Source: TMED14 sp963925545 (GTDB lineage Bacteria > Bacteroidota > Bacteroidia > Flavobacteriales > Schleiferiaceae). Taken from it: 64,000 nucleotides of DNA. Location: NCBI GenBank assembly GCA_963925545.1, contig CAWUSA010000004.1, forward strand, positions 53,154-117,153. The letters run 5' to 3'. A program made the translations under genes and the position numbers. How positions within the stretch are numbered: the stretch's first letter is position 1; every line of letters starts with the position of its first letter. Below, piece after piece: positions 34,284-43,572 of this stretch. The notes under the pieces are model-generated. The model saw only the letters and a list, made by a program, of their open reading frames with translations, was not told the DNA's origin and searched no databases.

Positions 34284-35510
34284 ATGCGCTTTGTGATGCT
34301 TGCCTTGATGGCCTTATTTTTTACACAGTGTGGCAACGATGCCACAGACATGGCGACCATACCACCTATGCCACTTGCTGTCATTGATATCAGCGATGTC
34401 CCAAGCCTGATGAAGCAACTGCAAAAGCCCAACCAGCAACTTGAGCACATACCCTTGTTTGATCAAGCAAAAGCCTTGCTTACCAACCATATGCATATTG
34501 ATTGCCAACAGGCCACCCTTAGTTACCACAATGCTGGCTCCTCAGCCTTCCATTGGATCTTAACCATTCAGCGCAAGGATTGGCCTCAGTGGCATCCAAA
34601 AAAACTACAGGAAGCCCGAAGCCGCCAATACGCCGGGGCATCCTTGTGGACCCTGCCAACTGGTTACTGTGGTGAAACAGCCAATACCTTGTTTTTCTCA
34701 CCCTCTGAATTGCTGGTTGAGGAAGGTCTCCGCCAAGTACAAAACCAAGCAGACCAGCCAGCATGGGCTGATCAACTGAGAGATAACCAAGCCCTTGTTC
34801 TAGGGGATTGGTCCGAATGGAAAACCAAGCAACTCCCCACTTCTTCCCTGCACGACTGGTTGCTTGACGGCAACCGCGTCAGCCAGGTCAACCTGTTGCA
34901 TGCCATAGACTCCAGTGGCGCAAGCAGCCTGATGCTTCAAGGCAATGAACCCGGGAAACAACTTGAGATCTTTGAAGGCCAGCCAGCAGCCACCTTTCCT
35001 GGATGGACCTGGATGAATGGCCGCATGCTGTGGGCTACCTGGCGGGTGGCCAGTGGTGAAGTGATTTGGAAGGGTCAAACGCATGATTTAACCGCATTGG
35101 GGCAACTGACCTTCAAGGGCCATCGAAGGCAGCGCATTAAGGCCCGAGCCATTCAGATCAGCACAAGCAGCACCGGCATCATTCCCGATTGGCGATCGAC
35201 TGACAGTTTAGCAATTCACATCCCTGGCCTTTCTTTGAAGCCTTGGGTTAAATCCTTTGGACAAACCCTCATGGTCACGGATGACACCCTGGCTTTCAAT
35301 CGCTATGTGAACAGCTTGGGGCATCCACGCGACTCCACCCAAAGCAAGCAAAAACGCAATGCCTTGAACTGGCTACAAAGTCAACCGGCCCATGGCCATA
35401 TTTGGGTGGTTTCTCCACATGAAAATGGGGGATGGAAAGGAATTTCTGGCCACCTGATTCGCGGAGAAATGCAATGGCATTACAGCGCCATACATCGATG
35501 GGCCGACTAG
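34284..35510 (+). CDS. Predicted lipoprotein of unknown function
   Basis: 408 residues beginning with a lipoprotein signal (MRFVMLALMALFFTQC, Cys16). The mature part has no motif I recognise. It mixes helices near residues 35-65 with later strand-rich stretches such as LEIFEGQPAATFPGWTWMNGRM and GHIWVVSPHENGGWKG, in a layout that could be a repeated alpha/beta fold. It is rich in Trp and Gln, like other unassigned envelope proteins of this window. It follows rnhB by 15 bases and its 3' end overlaps the convergent glucosaminidase gene by four bases. Confidence 0.7.
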   Translation: MRFVMLALMALFFTQCGNDATDMATIPPMPLAVIDISDVPSLMKQLQKPNQQLEHIPLFDQAKALLTNHMHIDCQQATLSYHNAGSSAFHWILTIQRKDWPQWHPKKLQEARSRQYAGASLWTLPTGYCGETANTLFFSPSELLVEEGLRQVQNQADQPAWADQLRDNQALVLGDWSEWKTKQLPTSSLHDWLLDGNRVSQVNLLHAIDSSGASSLMLQGNEPGKQLEIFEGQPAATFPGWTWMNGRMLWATWRVASGEVIWKGQTHDLTALGQLTFKGHRRQRIKARAIQISTSSTGIIPDWRSTDSLAIHIPGLSLKPWVKSFGQTLMVTDDTLAFNRYVNSLGHPRDSTQSKQKRNALNWLQSQPAHGHIWVVSPHENGGWKGISGHLIRGEMQWHYSAIHRWAD

Positions 35511-36379
35511 CGGAGCGTCACCAACTCACCTGATGCAGGCTGATAACCTACAGGCCATTGATTGATCTGGTACAAGCGACCAAGGCGGATGCCATAGCGC
35601 TGAGAAATTGACCAGGCATCATCACCATCCTTGGCACGACAATAGGGCAAGCGCTTGCCTGAGGAAGCTGCTTTTTTCTTCACATAAACCTTGTCACCAC
35701 CTTGCCAATAAGCATCCACGTCGCGGTCATTGAAGGCCAGCAAGCGGCTAATTGGTATCCCAATCTGTTCACTGAACAACTCCAAACTTTCGCTGTCATC
35801 CAAAAGCATGTAACCCGACCCATTGGGATGCCTCACATAACGGGGATGCGCGCCAATACCTCGACCCGGCGTCCCAACAACCTTTGCATCAAATTGCTGC
35901 AGGTTCTCGCTTTCAATGATGCTGATCAGCCGCTCTGCATAGGCAGGATTTGTGGCATAACCAGCTGATTTCAAGCCTTGTGCCCACGCTCGGAAATCGC
36001 GAGGATCCAACAAAAACAGATCGGCATAGCGGCTGCGCCCAGTCAAGAAATCAGAGTGGTCTCTGTAGCTTTTTTTCACCTTGCGGTAGACACGAAAACA
36101 TTCATCGGGCTTGTCATCATCCACATACATGGTCTGACCTGTCCAGCCGTCATGGCATTTGATGCCAAAGTGATTTCTGCCTTCTGTTGCCAGGCGTGAT
36201 TGGCCATTGCCTGACTCCAAAATCCCTTGCGCCAAGGTGATGGATGCGGGGACACCACTGCGCCGCATCTCAGACACAGCCATGGAAGCATAATTGGTTA
36301 TGTAGGTTTCTCGAAGGTTTTGACCAGAGAGTGTCAAGGTCATGCCAACCAGCAACAGAGGGAAAATAGATGTACGCAT
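35507..36379 (-). CDS. Secreted LysM-containing N-acetylglucosaminidase (GH73-like)
   Basis: Peptidoglycan hydrolase of 290 residues from the ATG at 36379 (MRTSIFPLLLVGMTLTLSGQ signal). The glucosaminidase domain (about 22-165) contains SITLAQGILESGNGQSRLA with the catalytic glutamate, then NHFGIKCHDGW, YRDHSDFL and the segment AWAQGLKSAGYATNPAYAE. The C-terminal part carries LysM-like repeats (SEQIGIPISRLLAFN and DAWSISQRYGIRLGRLYQIN). In-frame ATGs at 36397 and 36430 fall inside or beyond the inverted repeat shared with hutU and are not preferred. Confidence 0.88.
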   Translation of the reverse strand: MRTSIFPLLLVGMTLTLSGQNLRETYITNYASMAVSEMRRSGVPASITLAQGILESGNGQSRLATEGRNHFGIKCHDGWTGQTMYVDDDKPDECFRVYRKVKKSYRDHSDFLTGRSRYADLFLLDPRDFRAWAQGLKSAGYATNPAYAERLISIIESENLQQFDAKVVGTPGRGIGAHPRYVRHPNGSGYMLLDDSESLELFSEQIGIPISRLLAFNDRDVDAYWQGGDKVYVKKKAASSGKRLPYCRAKDGDDAWSISQRYGIRLGRLYQINQWPVGYQPASGELVTLR

Positions 36380-36382
36380 GGA

Positions 36383-36409
36383 ACAAAGGTCATTCATTAC
36401 GACCTTTGT
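36383..36409. promoter_or_regulatory. Perfect inverted repeat between divergent glucosaminidase and hutU genes
   Basis: Arms ACAAAGGTC (36383-36391) and GACCTTTGT (36401-36409) flank a nine-base spacer. Each arm, read outward, contains GACCTTTG ending four bases before an ATG (36379 on the minus strand, 36413 on the plus strand). It may be two back-to-back -7 elements, a dyad operator, or both. Confidence 0.6.
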
Positions 36410-36412
36410 GAC

Positions 36413-38410
36413 ATGAATGATTTTTCGCAAACCATTTTAGCGGGCATTCCCGATGACCTTCCCGCCGAAAGAACCATGGACCCTGAGGTGTCTCATGCGC
36501 CGGTCAGGAAGCCCATCCTGACCAAGCAAGAAGAGCACCTTGCTTTGAACAATGCCCTGCGGTATTTTCCCGTAAAGCACCATGCAACCCTTGCGCCTGA
36601 ATTTGCGAAAGAGCTCAAGACACTTGGTCGCATTTACATGCATCGCTTCCGCCCCACCTACGCCATGAAGGCCCGTCCCATTGGGGATTACCCCGCAGAA
36701 TGCCAGCAAGCAGCCGGCATCATGTTGATGATTCAAAACAACTTGGATCCTGCCGTGGCACAGCACCCCCATGAATTGATTACTTACGGCGGCAATGGGT
36801 CTGTGTTTCAGAACTGGGCGCAGTACTTGCTAACCATGCAGTATTTGGCAACCATGACAGAGGGTCAGACACTTCACATGCACAGTGGCCATCCGCAAGG
36901 GCTTTTCCCTTCATCCAAGGACGCACCACGGGTGGTCGTGAGCAATGGCATGATGATCCCTAACCATTCCAAACCGGATGACTGGGAACGCTTCAATGCC
37001 TTAGGCGTAACGCAGTATGGTCAGATGACCGCAGGCAGTTTCATGTACATCGGTCCGCAAGGCATTGTCCATGGCACAACCATCACCCTGATGAATGCCG
37101 GACGGCAATTTGCGGGCAAGGGAGATCACATGAAACTCTTTGTCACTGCTGGGCTGGGAGGCATGAGCGGCGCACAGCCCAAGGCAGCTAGCATTGCGGG
37201 CATGGTGAGCATCAGTGCAGAGATCAATCCCGATGCAGCCTACAAACGCCATCAGCAAGGCTGGGTAGATCAGGTTTTTGAGCAGGTTGACGCAGCCATC
37301 GATGCAGCAGTTGACGCACAAAGTAAGCGAGAGGCAACATCCATTGCCTTCATTGGCAACATTGTCAACCTCTGGGAACGGCTGGATGAAAGGCGCATTG
37401 TGGTGGACCTTGGCTCCGACCAAACCTCATTACACAACCCATGGTCAGGCGGCTACTACCCTCAGGGCTATAGCTTTGAAGAGTCCAATGCCTTGATGGT
37501 TGATGACCCTGAAGCTTTCAAAACTGCAGTGCAGTCTACCCTGGTCAAGCACGCTGAGGTAATCAACCGTTTGCATGCCAATGGGATGTATTTCTTTGAT
37601 TACGGCAATGCTTTCTTGCTTGAAGCCAGTCGGGCTGGTGCGAATGTCATGGCAGCTAATGGCATCGATTTTTCTTACCCAAGCTATGTGCAAGACATTC
37701 TTGGACCCCTATGTTTTGATTATGGTTTTGGCCCCTTTAGATGGGTTTGTGCCTCTGGCAATCCTCAAGATTTACAGGCCACTGACGCCTTGGCTGAAAA
37801 AGTCCTGAAAGACCTTGTAGCCAATGCCCCTGTAGACATTCAACAACAAATGCAAGACAACATTCGATGGATCGAGCAGGCTGAAAGCAATCACTTAGTG
37901 GTAGGCTCACAGGCCCGCATTCTTTATGCGGATGCGATGGGCCGAATGGCCATCGCTAAGGCCTTCAATGATGCCATTGCATCTGGTGATATTGGACCCG
38001 TGGTGCTTGGCAGGGACCACCATGACGTGAGTGGCACTGATTCACCCTACAGGGAGACATCCAATATCTACGATGGATCAAAATTCACAGCAGACATGGC
38101 CATTCACAACGTGATTGGCGACAGCTTTCGCGGCGCCACTTGGGTCAGCATTCACAATGGCGGTGGCGTTGGATGGGGCGAAGTCATCAATGGCGGTTTT
38201 GGTATGTTCCTTGACGGCAGCAAGGCCGTGGAATCTCGCATACAAAACATGCTTTTTTACGATGTCAACAACGGGATTGCACGCCGGGCATGGGCCAGGA
38301 ATGCAGAGGCTCTTGTGGCCATTCAGCGAGAGATGGAACGCTACCCTTCAATGAAGATTACCATGCCACATATCGCAGATGACGATTTACTGTCGGCTGC
38401 TTTGCAATAA
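36413..38410 (+). CDS. hutU: Urocanate hydratase
   Basis: NAD-dependent urocanase of histidine breakdown, forming imidazolone propionate. 665 residues from the ATG at 36413; this is the longer form seen in Bacteroidota. Motifs are YGGNGSVFQNWAQYLLTM, GQTLHMHSGHPQGLFP, MMIPNHSKPDDWERF, GPQGIVHGTTITLMNAG, and the C-terminal GRDHHDVSGTDSPYRET plus HNGGGVGWGEVINGGFGM. An upstream open frame to 36227 is antisense to the glucosaminidase and rejected. No other hut gene is in the window. Confidence 0.94.
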   Translation: MNDFSQTILAGIPDDLPAERTMDPEVSHAPVRKPILTKQEEHLALNNALRYFPVKHHATLAPEFAKELKTLGRIYMHRFRPTYAMKARPIGDYPAECQQAAGIMLMIQNNLDPAVAQHPHELITYGGNGSVFQNWAQYLLTMQYLATMTEGQTLHMHSGHPQGLFPSSKDAPRVVVSNGMMIPNHSKPDDWERFNALGVTQYGQMTAGSFMYIGPQGIVHGTTITLMNAGRQFAGKGDHMKLFVTAGLGGMSGAQPKAASIAGMVSISAEINPDAAYKRHQQGWVDQVFEQVDAAIDAAVDAQSKREATSIAFIGNIVNLWERLDERRIVVDLGSDQTSLHNPWSGGYYPQGYSFEESNALMVDDPEAFKTAVQSTLVKHAEVINRLHANGMYFFDYGNAFLLEASRAGANVMAANGIDFSYPSYVQDILGPLCFDYGFGPFRWVCASGNPQDLQATDALAEKVLKDLVANAPVDIQQQMQDNIRWIEQAESNHLVVGSQARILYADAMGRMAIAKAFNDAIASGDIGPVVLGRDHHDVSGTDSPYRETSNIYDGSKFTADMAIHNVIGDSFRGATWVSIHNGGGVGWGEVINGGFGMFLDGSKAVESRIQNMLFYDVNNGIARRAWARNAEALVAIQREMERYPSMKITMPHIADDDLLSAALQ

Positions 38411-38415
38411 TCCAT

Positions 38416-38423
38416 TAGATTTG
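38416..38423 (+). promoter_or_regulatory. -7 element for Skp/OmpH-like gene
   Basis: TAGATTTG is an exact consensus match, ending five bases before the ATG at 38429. Confidence 0.5.
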
Positions 38424-38428
38424 CTCGC

Positions 38429-38977
38429 ATGAAACTTACGAAAACCCTTTTCCTTGGTGCATTAGCCGTCTTGAGCATGGCTTGCACACAGACCCCAAGC
38501 ACAGCAAGCGCTGACGGCCTCAATATTGGCTACCTCCGTTTAGACAGCTTGACACAGATCTATACCTACCATCAAACCCTGGTGGACGAATTTGAAATCG
38601 CCGCACAGAAAATTCAAGCTGAATTGGTTCGTGGGCAAGAGAATTTGCAATCAGAATATGATATTCTCAGCAAAGCAGCTCCGAGATTGAGTAAGCTTGA
38701 GTTGGAACGCGCACAGCAAGATTTTCAACGCATTCAGGGCCAATACTCGAACCTAGAGCAGCAACGTTCTGGCGAACTTCAGCAATTGGAGTCTGCCATG
38801 AATGACAAAGTGAAGGTGCAAGTTGACAAGGCTGTAGAGATCATTCAAGCAGAGCGTGGCATGGACCTAATCTTTGTCTACGAAAGCAATGTGCTCTACG
38901 GCGCTGAAGCATTGGATCTCACGCAAGCCATTGCAGACATCCTGAACAACATGAATCTTGAATCGGATGAGGAGTGA
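38429..38977 (+). CDS. Skp/OmpH-like periplasmic chaperone, lipoprotein form
   Basis: 182 residues. A lipoprotein signal ends at Cys19 (LSMAC), which is unusual compared with soluble Skp but seen in Bacteroidota members. After INGYLRLD-like strand residues (NIGYLRLDSL), a long charged helical hairpin (about 45-135) is predicted, with many Gln, Glu and Lys (ELERAQQDFQRIQGQYSNLE). The closing LIFVYESNVLYGAEALDLT is the typical Skp C-terminal strand region. It probably carries unfolded outer-membrane proteins through the periplasm. A bidirectional terminator follows. Confidence 0.85.
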   Translation: MKLTKTLFLGALAVLSMACTQTPSTASADGLNIGYLRLDSLTQIYTYHQTLVDEFEIAAQKIQAELVRGQENLQSEYDILSKAAPRLSKLELERAQQDFQRIQGQYSNLEQQRSGELQQLESAMNDKVKVQVDKAVEIIQAERGMDLIFVYESNVLYGAEALDLTQAIADILNNMNLESDEE

Positions 38978-39008
38978 GTTGCTGAATTCATTTTCCCCTT
39001 AAAAACCA

Positions 39009-39036
39009 AACAAGGCGCCCCATGGGGCGCCTTGTT
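39009..39036. terminator. Bidirectional terminator between convergent genes
   Basis: A 13-base arm AACAAGGCGCCCC pairs with GGGGCGCCTTGTT around a two-base centre. It lies between the ends of the Skp-like gene and the convergent acyl-CoA dehydrogenase gene. Confidence 0.75.
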
Positions 39037-39064
39037 GCATTTTAAAGAGAAACCATGGGCTGCC

Positions 39065-40216
39065 TTAAGCGCCCAATTCCTTGAGTATGGCCCGTGAAAT
39101 CACAATGCGCTGGATCTCACTGGTTCCTTCATAAATCTGTGTGATTTTTGCATCGCGCATCAAACGCTCCACATGGAATTCCTTAACAAAGCCATAGCCA
39201 CCATGGATTTGCACAGCCTCAACCGTGGCACGCATGGCCACATCAGAAGCGAAGAGCTTTGCCATGGAAGACGCTTTGTCATAATTCAAGCCCTGGTCCT
39301 TCAACCAAGCTGCGCGATGCACCAACAAGCGGGCAGCCTCAACTTCAGTGGCCATGTCTGCCAGCTTGAAGGCAATGGCTTGGTGCTGGGCAATGACTTT
39401 GCCAAATGTCTTGCGCTCGGTGGCATACTTGGAGGCCAATTCCAGAGCGCCAGAAGCGATACCTAAAGCTTGAGATGCAATGCCAATGCGGCCACCAGAC
39501 AAGGTTTTCATGGCAAAACTGAAGCCAAACCCATCCTTTCCAATGCGGTTTTCCTTAGGAACTTTCACATCAGTAAACATCAGGGAATGGGTGTCACTGC
39601 CACGGATGCCGAGCTTGTCTTCTTTGTTGCCAACAACGAATCCCTTCATGCCCTTTTCTACAATCAGACAGTTGATGCCCCTTGACTTCTTTTCAGGATC
39701 CGTCTGAGCAATCACCAAATAAACACTGGCTGTTGATCCATTGGTGATCCAATTCTTGGTGCCATTCAACACGTAGTGATCACCCATGTCCACTGCGGTG
39801 GTCTGTTGAGATGTCGCGTCGGACCCTGCCTCTGGCTCACTCAAGCAAAAGGCGCCGATTTGCTCACCTGCAGCCAACTTGGTCAGGTATTTTTGCTTCT
39901 GCTCTTCATTCCCGTAGGTTTCAAGGCCCCAGCAAACCAAGGAGTTGTTCACACTCATCACCACTGCTGCAGAGGCGTCTACCTTGGATATCTCTTCCAT
40001 GGCAAGGGTGTAAGACAAGGCATCCATGCCGCCACCGCCATAGTCGGGTGACACCATCATACCCATCAAGCCCAACTCGCCCATTTTCGCAATGGCTTCC
40101 GTGGGGAATGTCTGTGTGTTGTCTCGTTCGATGACGCCAGGCAACAGCTCTGTGCGAGCAAAATCTCTGGCAGCCTCCTGAATCATCAGGTGCTCTTCGG
40201 TTAATTGAAAATCCAT
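39065..40216 (-). CDS. Acyl-CoA dehydrogenase
   Basis: FAD enzyme forming the 2,3-enoyl-CoA in fatty-acid or branched-chain amino-acid breakdown. 383 residues from the ATG at 40216 (MDFQLTEEHLMIQEAARDFA); a longer frame to 40249 is less typical. Motifs are GAFCLSEPEAGSDATSQ, NGTKNWITNG, the segment RKTFGKVIAQHQAIAFKLAD, and QIYEGTSEIQRIVISR with the catalytic glutamate position of short-chain-type members. Chain-length preference cannot be read from sequence. An exact -7 element lies 30 bases upstream. Confidence 0.95.
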   Translation of the reverse strand: MDFQLTEEHLMIQEAARDFARTELLPGVIERDNTQTFPTEAIAKMGELGLMGMMVSPDYGGGGMDALSYTLAMEEISKVDASAAVVMSVNNSLVCWGLETYGNEEQKQKYLTKLAAGEQIGAFCLSEPEAGSDATSQQTTAVDMGDHYVLNGTKNWITNGSTASVYLVIAQTDPEKKSRGINCLIVEKGMKGFVVGNKEDKLGIRGSDTHSLMFTDVKVPKENRIGKDGFGFSFAMKTLSGGRIGIASQALGIASGALELASKYATERKTFGKVIAQHQAIAFKLADMATEVEAARLLVHRAAWLKDQGLNYDKASSMAKLFASDVAMRATVEAVQIHGGYGFVKEFHVERLMRDAKITQIYEGTSEIQRIVISRAILKELGA

Positions 40217-40246
40217 GGGTTGTGAATTATTTCTTAAAATAGATAA

Positions 40247-40254
40247 CAAATTTA
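40247..40254 (-). promoter_or_regulatory. -7 element for acyl-CoA dehydrogenase
   Basis: The minus strand reads TAAATTTG, an exact match, ending 30 bases before the ATG at 40216. Unlike most genes here, this would leave a short 5' leader. Confidence 0.4.
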
Positions 40255-40280
40255 CGAAGCAAAGCCCCCACCTTTAACCC

Positions 40281-41390
40281 ATGGCGTTAAGCGATCAGTT
40301 TTCCGGAGATGGACCATTCCGAATGGTGGGGTTGATGTCAGGTACATCTCTTGATGGGCTTGACATGTGCATGGTTGAGTTCAGGAAAATTGTCAAGAAA
40401 CAACCCAAAAAACCCACCAGAAATAGCTGGACTTATCGCTTGCTTGCCTCTGAGACCGTTCCCTACAAAGGCAGCCCTTGGGCAGAGGAACTCCCTAGGG
40501 CCTACACGGCAACCGGCGACGCATTGGATGCCATTTCCAGAGCCTACGCTACCTGGGTCAACGAGGTAGCAAAGGCATTCATTGAAAACAGCGGCTGGAC
40601 CCCTGATGCCCTGGCCAGCCATGGCCACACGGTCCTTCATCAGCCCGACAAGGGCATCACCCGGCAAATTGGTAATGATGCCCTGCTAGCAAATGGCATT
40701 GGCATGCCCGTGGTTTGCGACTTTCGCAACGCCGATGTCAAGCGTGGCGGGCAGGGCGCACCCCTAGTTCCCGCAGTGGATGCCCTATTGTTTGCTGACT
40801 ACGCTATTTGTCTCAACCTAGGCGGCTTCAGCAACGCCAGCTGGCAGTCAGACGGCCAGCGATTTGCAGGGGACTTGGGGCCTGTAAATATTCTGCTCAA
40901 CCCATTGGCTCAAAAGGTCGGCGAGCCCTACGATAACCGAGGTCTTCGAGCAGCGAATGGCCGGATTCACCACGGCTTGCTTGAGGCTTTCAAAACCATA
41001 CCATTCTACCAAAAAGCCTTCCCAAAAAGCCTTGGCAGGGAATGGGCCGATCAGCATTTTTTGCATCATTTGAAGGACCTATCGGTGGATGATGCCCTGG
41101 CTACCTGCACGGAACATTCCGCATGGGCCATCAGTCATGCTTTGAAGGGCCTACCTGCAGGCAAAGTATTAGTCACAGGCGGTGGGTTGTACAACGATCA
41201 CCTGATGCATCGCATCCAAGTGCTCAGCAATCGGCAGTTGATTGTGCCTGATGACCAAGTCATTCAATGCAAGGAGGCCTTGTCCTTTGCCATGCTAGGG
41301 CTACTAAGGTTGCGCGATGAAGTGAATATACTGGCCTCCGTAACCGGCGGAGAGAGAGATGCCTCAGATGGGGTCATTCACATTGGCTAA
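40281..41390 (+). CDS. anmK: Anhydro-N-acetylmuramic acid kinase
   Basis: Cell-wall recycling enzyme that cleaves and phosphorylates 1,6-anhydro-MurNAc to MurNAc-6-phosphate. The 369 residues carry the family block GLMSGTSLDGLDM near the N-terminus (ATP-binding), ASHGHTVLHQP, DFRNADVKRGGQGAPLVPAVDALLF with the catalytic aspartate, LNLGGFSNAS and VTGGGLYNDHLM. It is monocistronic or leads to nhaD, 86 bases away. It complements the wall-degrading glucosaminidase encoded nearby, though no direct link is shown. Confidence 0.95.
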   Translation: MALSDQFSGDGPFRMVGLMSGTSLDGLDMCMVEFRKIVKKQPKKPTRNSWTYRLLASETVPYKGSPWAEELPRAYTATGDALDAISRAYATWVNEVAKAFIENSGWTPDALASHGHTVLHQPDKGITRQIGNDALLANGIGMPVVCDFRNADVKRGGQGAPLVPAVDALLFADYAICLNLGGFSNASWQSDGQRFAGDLGPVNILLNPLAQKVGEPYDNRGLRAANGRIHHGLLEAFKTIPFYQKAFPKSLGREWADQHFLHHLKDLSVDDALATCTEHSAWAISHALKGLPAGKVLVTGGGLYNDHLMHRIQVLSNRQLIVPDDQVIQCKEALSFAMLGLLRLRDEVNILASVTGGERDASDGVIHIG

Positions 41391-41476
41391 AACCTAGTGA
41401 AAAGATTGCATTAACTGCCTTCTTTTGGTGCCCAATGGGCATTATCTTGGGCAATTCAAATAATTGAGAACTATCC

Positions 41477-42784
41477 ATGTACATACTAATGATCGCCGTT
41501 TTTGTGATTGGCTATGCAGCCATCGCATTTGAGCACAGTTTAAAGATTGACAAAGCTGCTGCAGCATTGGTTACAGGCGTATTATGCTGGGCCATTTATG
41601 TGCTAGGCGGTGGCGGTGGCGACCATGGTGGCGAAGGGGAACTTCTGCACCACTTGAGTGAGATTTCGAGCATTCTTTTCTTCCTTTTGGGGGCCATGAC
41701 TATTGTGGAAGTGGTCGATGCGCACGAAGGGTTTTCTGTCATCACCGATCGAATCAAAACTAACAAGATTGTGACCTTGATGTGGATCATTTGCTGGTTG
41801 ACCTTTTTCTTCTCAGCTATCTTGGATAACTTGACTACATCCATTGTGATGATTTCGCTGTTGAAAAAACTGGTTGATGACAAGCACACACGGTGGATAT
41901 TCGCCGGTATGGTAATCGTTGCAGCCAACGCTGGCGGTGCCTTCTCCCCCATTGGCGACGTGACAACAACCATGCTGTGGATTGGTGGTCAGGTTTCCAC
42001 TGGCAGTATCATTACCCATGTATTCTTCCCGTCAATAATTTCCCTATTGGTTCCATTGCTTATCATCAGCACGCAACTCAAGGGTGTAGTAACTCGACCT
42101 GTTACACAAGGGAATGATCGCCTTAAGATCCCCAAGTCTGAACAGATGACCGTCTTCACCATTGGCGTTTTGGGTCTATTGTTTGTGCCTGTCTTCAAGA
42201 CAGTCACACACCTCCCGCCATTTATGGGCATGATGCTGAGCCTTGGTGTGCTTTGGATCATCACTGACCTCATTCACAAACACAAGCCATCTGATGTCAA
42301 GCAACAGATTGGCGTTTTAGGGGTGCTGCGAAAAATTGACACCCCATCTGTGTTGTTTTTTCTAGGCATTTTATTAGCTGTTGCAGGACTGCAAAGTGCC
42401 GGACACCTAACTGACATGGCAACCTTACTTGACAACAATTTAGGAACAGACACACAAGGCGGCATCTACGCAGTTGCTTCCGTCATTGGACTGCTGAGCT
42501 CCATTGTGGACAATGTGCCTCTTGTAGCTGCCTCTATGGGCATGTACCCATTGGCTGAAGGTGCCGGCTATTTCTCACAAGACGGCCTTTTCTGGCAATT
42601 CCTGGCATACTGTGCTGGCACAGGCGGATCTGTACTCATCATTGGATCAGCAGCAGGTGTAGCTGTCATGGGGCTTGAGCGAATCCCTTTTGGCTGGTAC
42701 CTTAAACGCATAAGCCTATTGGCACTCATCGGCTATGCCTCTGGCATTGGCGCATACATTTTTCAAAACTGGTTGATTGGTTGA
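41477..42784 (+). CDS. nhaD: NhaD-type Na+/H+ antiporter
   Basis: Inner-membrane antiporter of the IT superfamily that exports sodium, consistent with a marine lifestyle. It has 435 residues with about 11-13 hydrophobic segments. The conserved regions are SAILDNLTTSIVMISLLKKL and AANAGGAFSPIGDVTTTMLWIGG, and the C-terminal repeat SSIVDNVPLVAASMGMY, which give the paired ion-binding motifs typical of NhaD. A weak promoter candidate (TATCTTGG at 41443-41450) precedes it. Confidence 0.9.
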   Translation: MYILMIAVFVIGYAAIAFEHSLKIDKAAAALVTGVLCWAIYVLGGGGGDHGGEGELLHHLSEISSILFFLLGAMTIVEVVDAHEGFSVITDRIKTNKIVTLMWIICWLTFFFSAILDNLTTSIVMISLLKKLVDDKHTRWIFAGMVIVAANAGGAFSPIGDVTTTMLWIGGQVSTGSIITHVFFPSIISLLVPLLIISTQLKGVVTRPVTQGNDRLKIPKSEQMTVFTIGVLGLLFVPVFKTVTHLPPFMGMMLSLGVLWIITDLIHKHKPSDVKQQIGVLGVLRKIDTPSVLFFLGILLAVAGLQSAGHLTDMATLLDNNLGTDTQGGIYAVASVIGLLSSIVDNVPLVAASMGMYPLAEGAGYFSQDGLFWQFLAYCAGTGGSVLIIGSAAGVAVMGLERIPFGWYLKRISLLALIGYASGIGAYIFQNWLIG

Positions 42785-42867
42785 GGACCATTCATTAACC
42801 AGACCTTGGGATCCAGGCACAACATTTGCTTGAATATCATCGTTAAACCACCATAACACCCTCTGAT

Positions 42868-43557
42868 ATGCAACTTTTACAAATCGACGTTCCAACTGAA
42901 GCCCTTGAGCCTGAAGTGACAGAATCTACCCTGTCTATCCTCAGCCTCATGACCAATGGAGGCATCGGTGCTCAAATCATCATGAGCATTCTCTTCATCA
43001 TGAGCATCATGGCCATATACCTGTTTGTGAGTCGCCTTTCTGCCATCAAGCGATCCAGTCAAATGGATAGCAAATTCATGGATGACATCAAGGATTACAT
43101 CACCCATGGCAACCTGCAGTCTGCCACCAACCTTTGTGAACGCAGCGACACCCCCGTGGGTCGCATGCTAGCTAAGGGTATTCGCCGCATTGGCAAACCC
43201 CTTCAAGACATTTCAGCGTCCATTGAAAACCAAGGCAAGTTAGAAATCCAACGCCTGGAGCGTAACCTACCATACTTGGCAACCATTTCCGGTGGGGCAC
43301 CCATGTTAGGGTTTTTGGGTACGGTGATTGGCATGATTCTATCCTTTAAGGAAATGGCCAATGCTGGCGGCGGCGTTCAGGTAGACATGATGGCAGAGGG
43401 TATTTATGTCGCCATGACAACCACAGTTGCTGGCTTGGTGGTTGGCATCATCGCCTACTTCGGTTACAACTATTTGGTCATGCGTGTTGAATCCGTCATC
43501 CACACCATGGAAAGCAGTGCCACCGAGTTCTTAGACTTGCTACACGAGCCTGTTTAA
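42868..43557 (+). CDS. exbB: ExbB/TolQ-type proton channel subunit
   Basis: Inner-membrane motor protein that powers TonB. The 229 residues have three membrane segments (about residues 30-52, 140-165 and 185-207) with the family block SGGAPMLGFLGTVIGMILSF and a glycine-rich third helix (TTTVAGLVVGIIAYFGYN). Two small partners follow on the same strand (exbD and tonB-like). It would energise outer-membrane receptors such as the SusC-like protein at 24.6-27.7 kb. Confidence 0.92.
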   Translation: MQLLQIDVPTEALEPEVTESTLSILSLMTNGGIGAQIIMSILFIMSIMAIYLFVSRLSAIKRSSQMDSKFMDDIKDYITHGNLQSATNLCERSDTPVGRMLAKGIRRIGKPLQDISASIENQGKLEIQRLERNLPYLATISGGAPMLGFLGTVIGMILSFKEMANAGGGVQVDMMAEGIYVAMTTTVAGLVVGIIAYFGYNYLVMRVESVIHTMESSATEFLDLLHEPV

Positions 43558-43572
43558 TCGATATTCCACGCT

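Noticed and set aside
36227..36412. Upstream extension of the urocanate hydratase frame
   Set aside because: It is antisense to the glucosaminidase gene and family similarity begins at MNDFSQ (36413), just after a -7 element.
41443..41450. TATCTTGG upstream of nhaD with TTTTGG 15 bases before it
   Set aside because: One mismatch and a spacing shorter than the usual -33/-7 distance; mentioned only as weak support.
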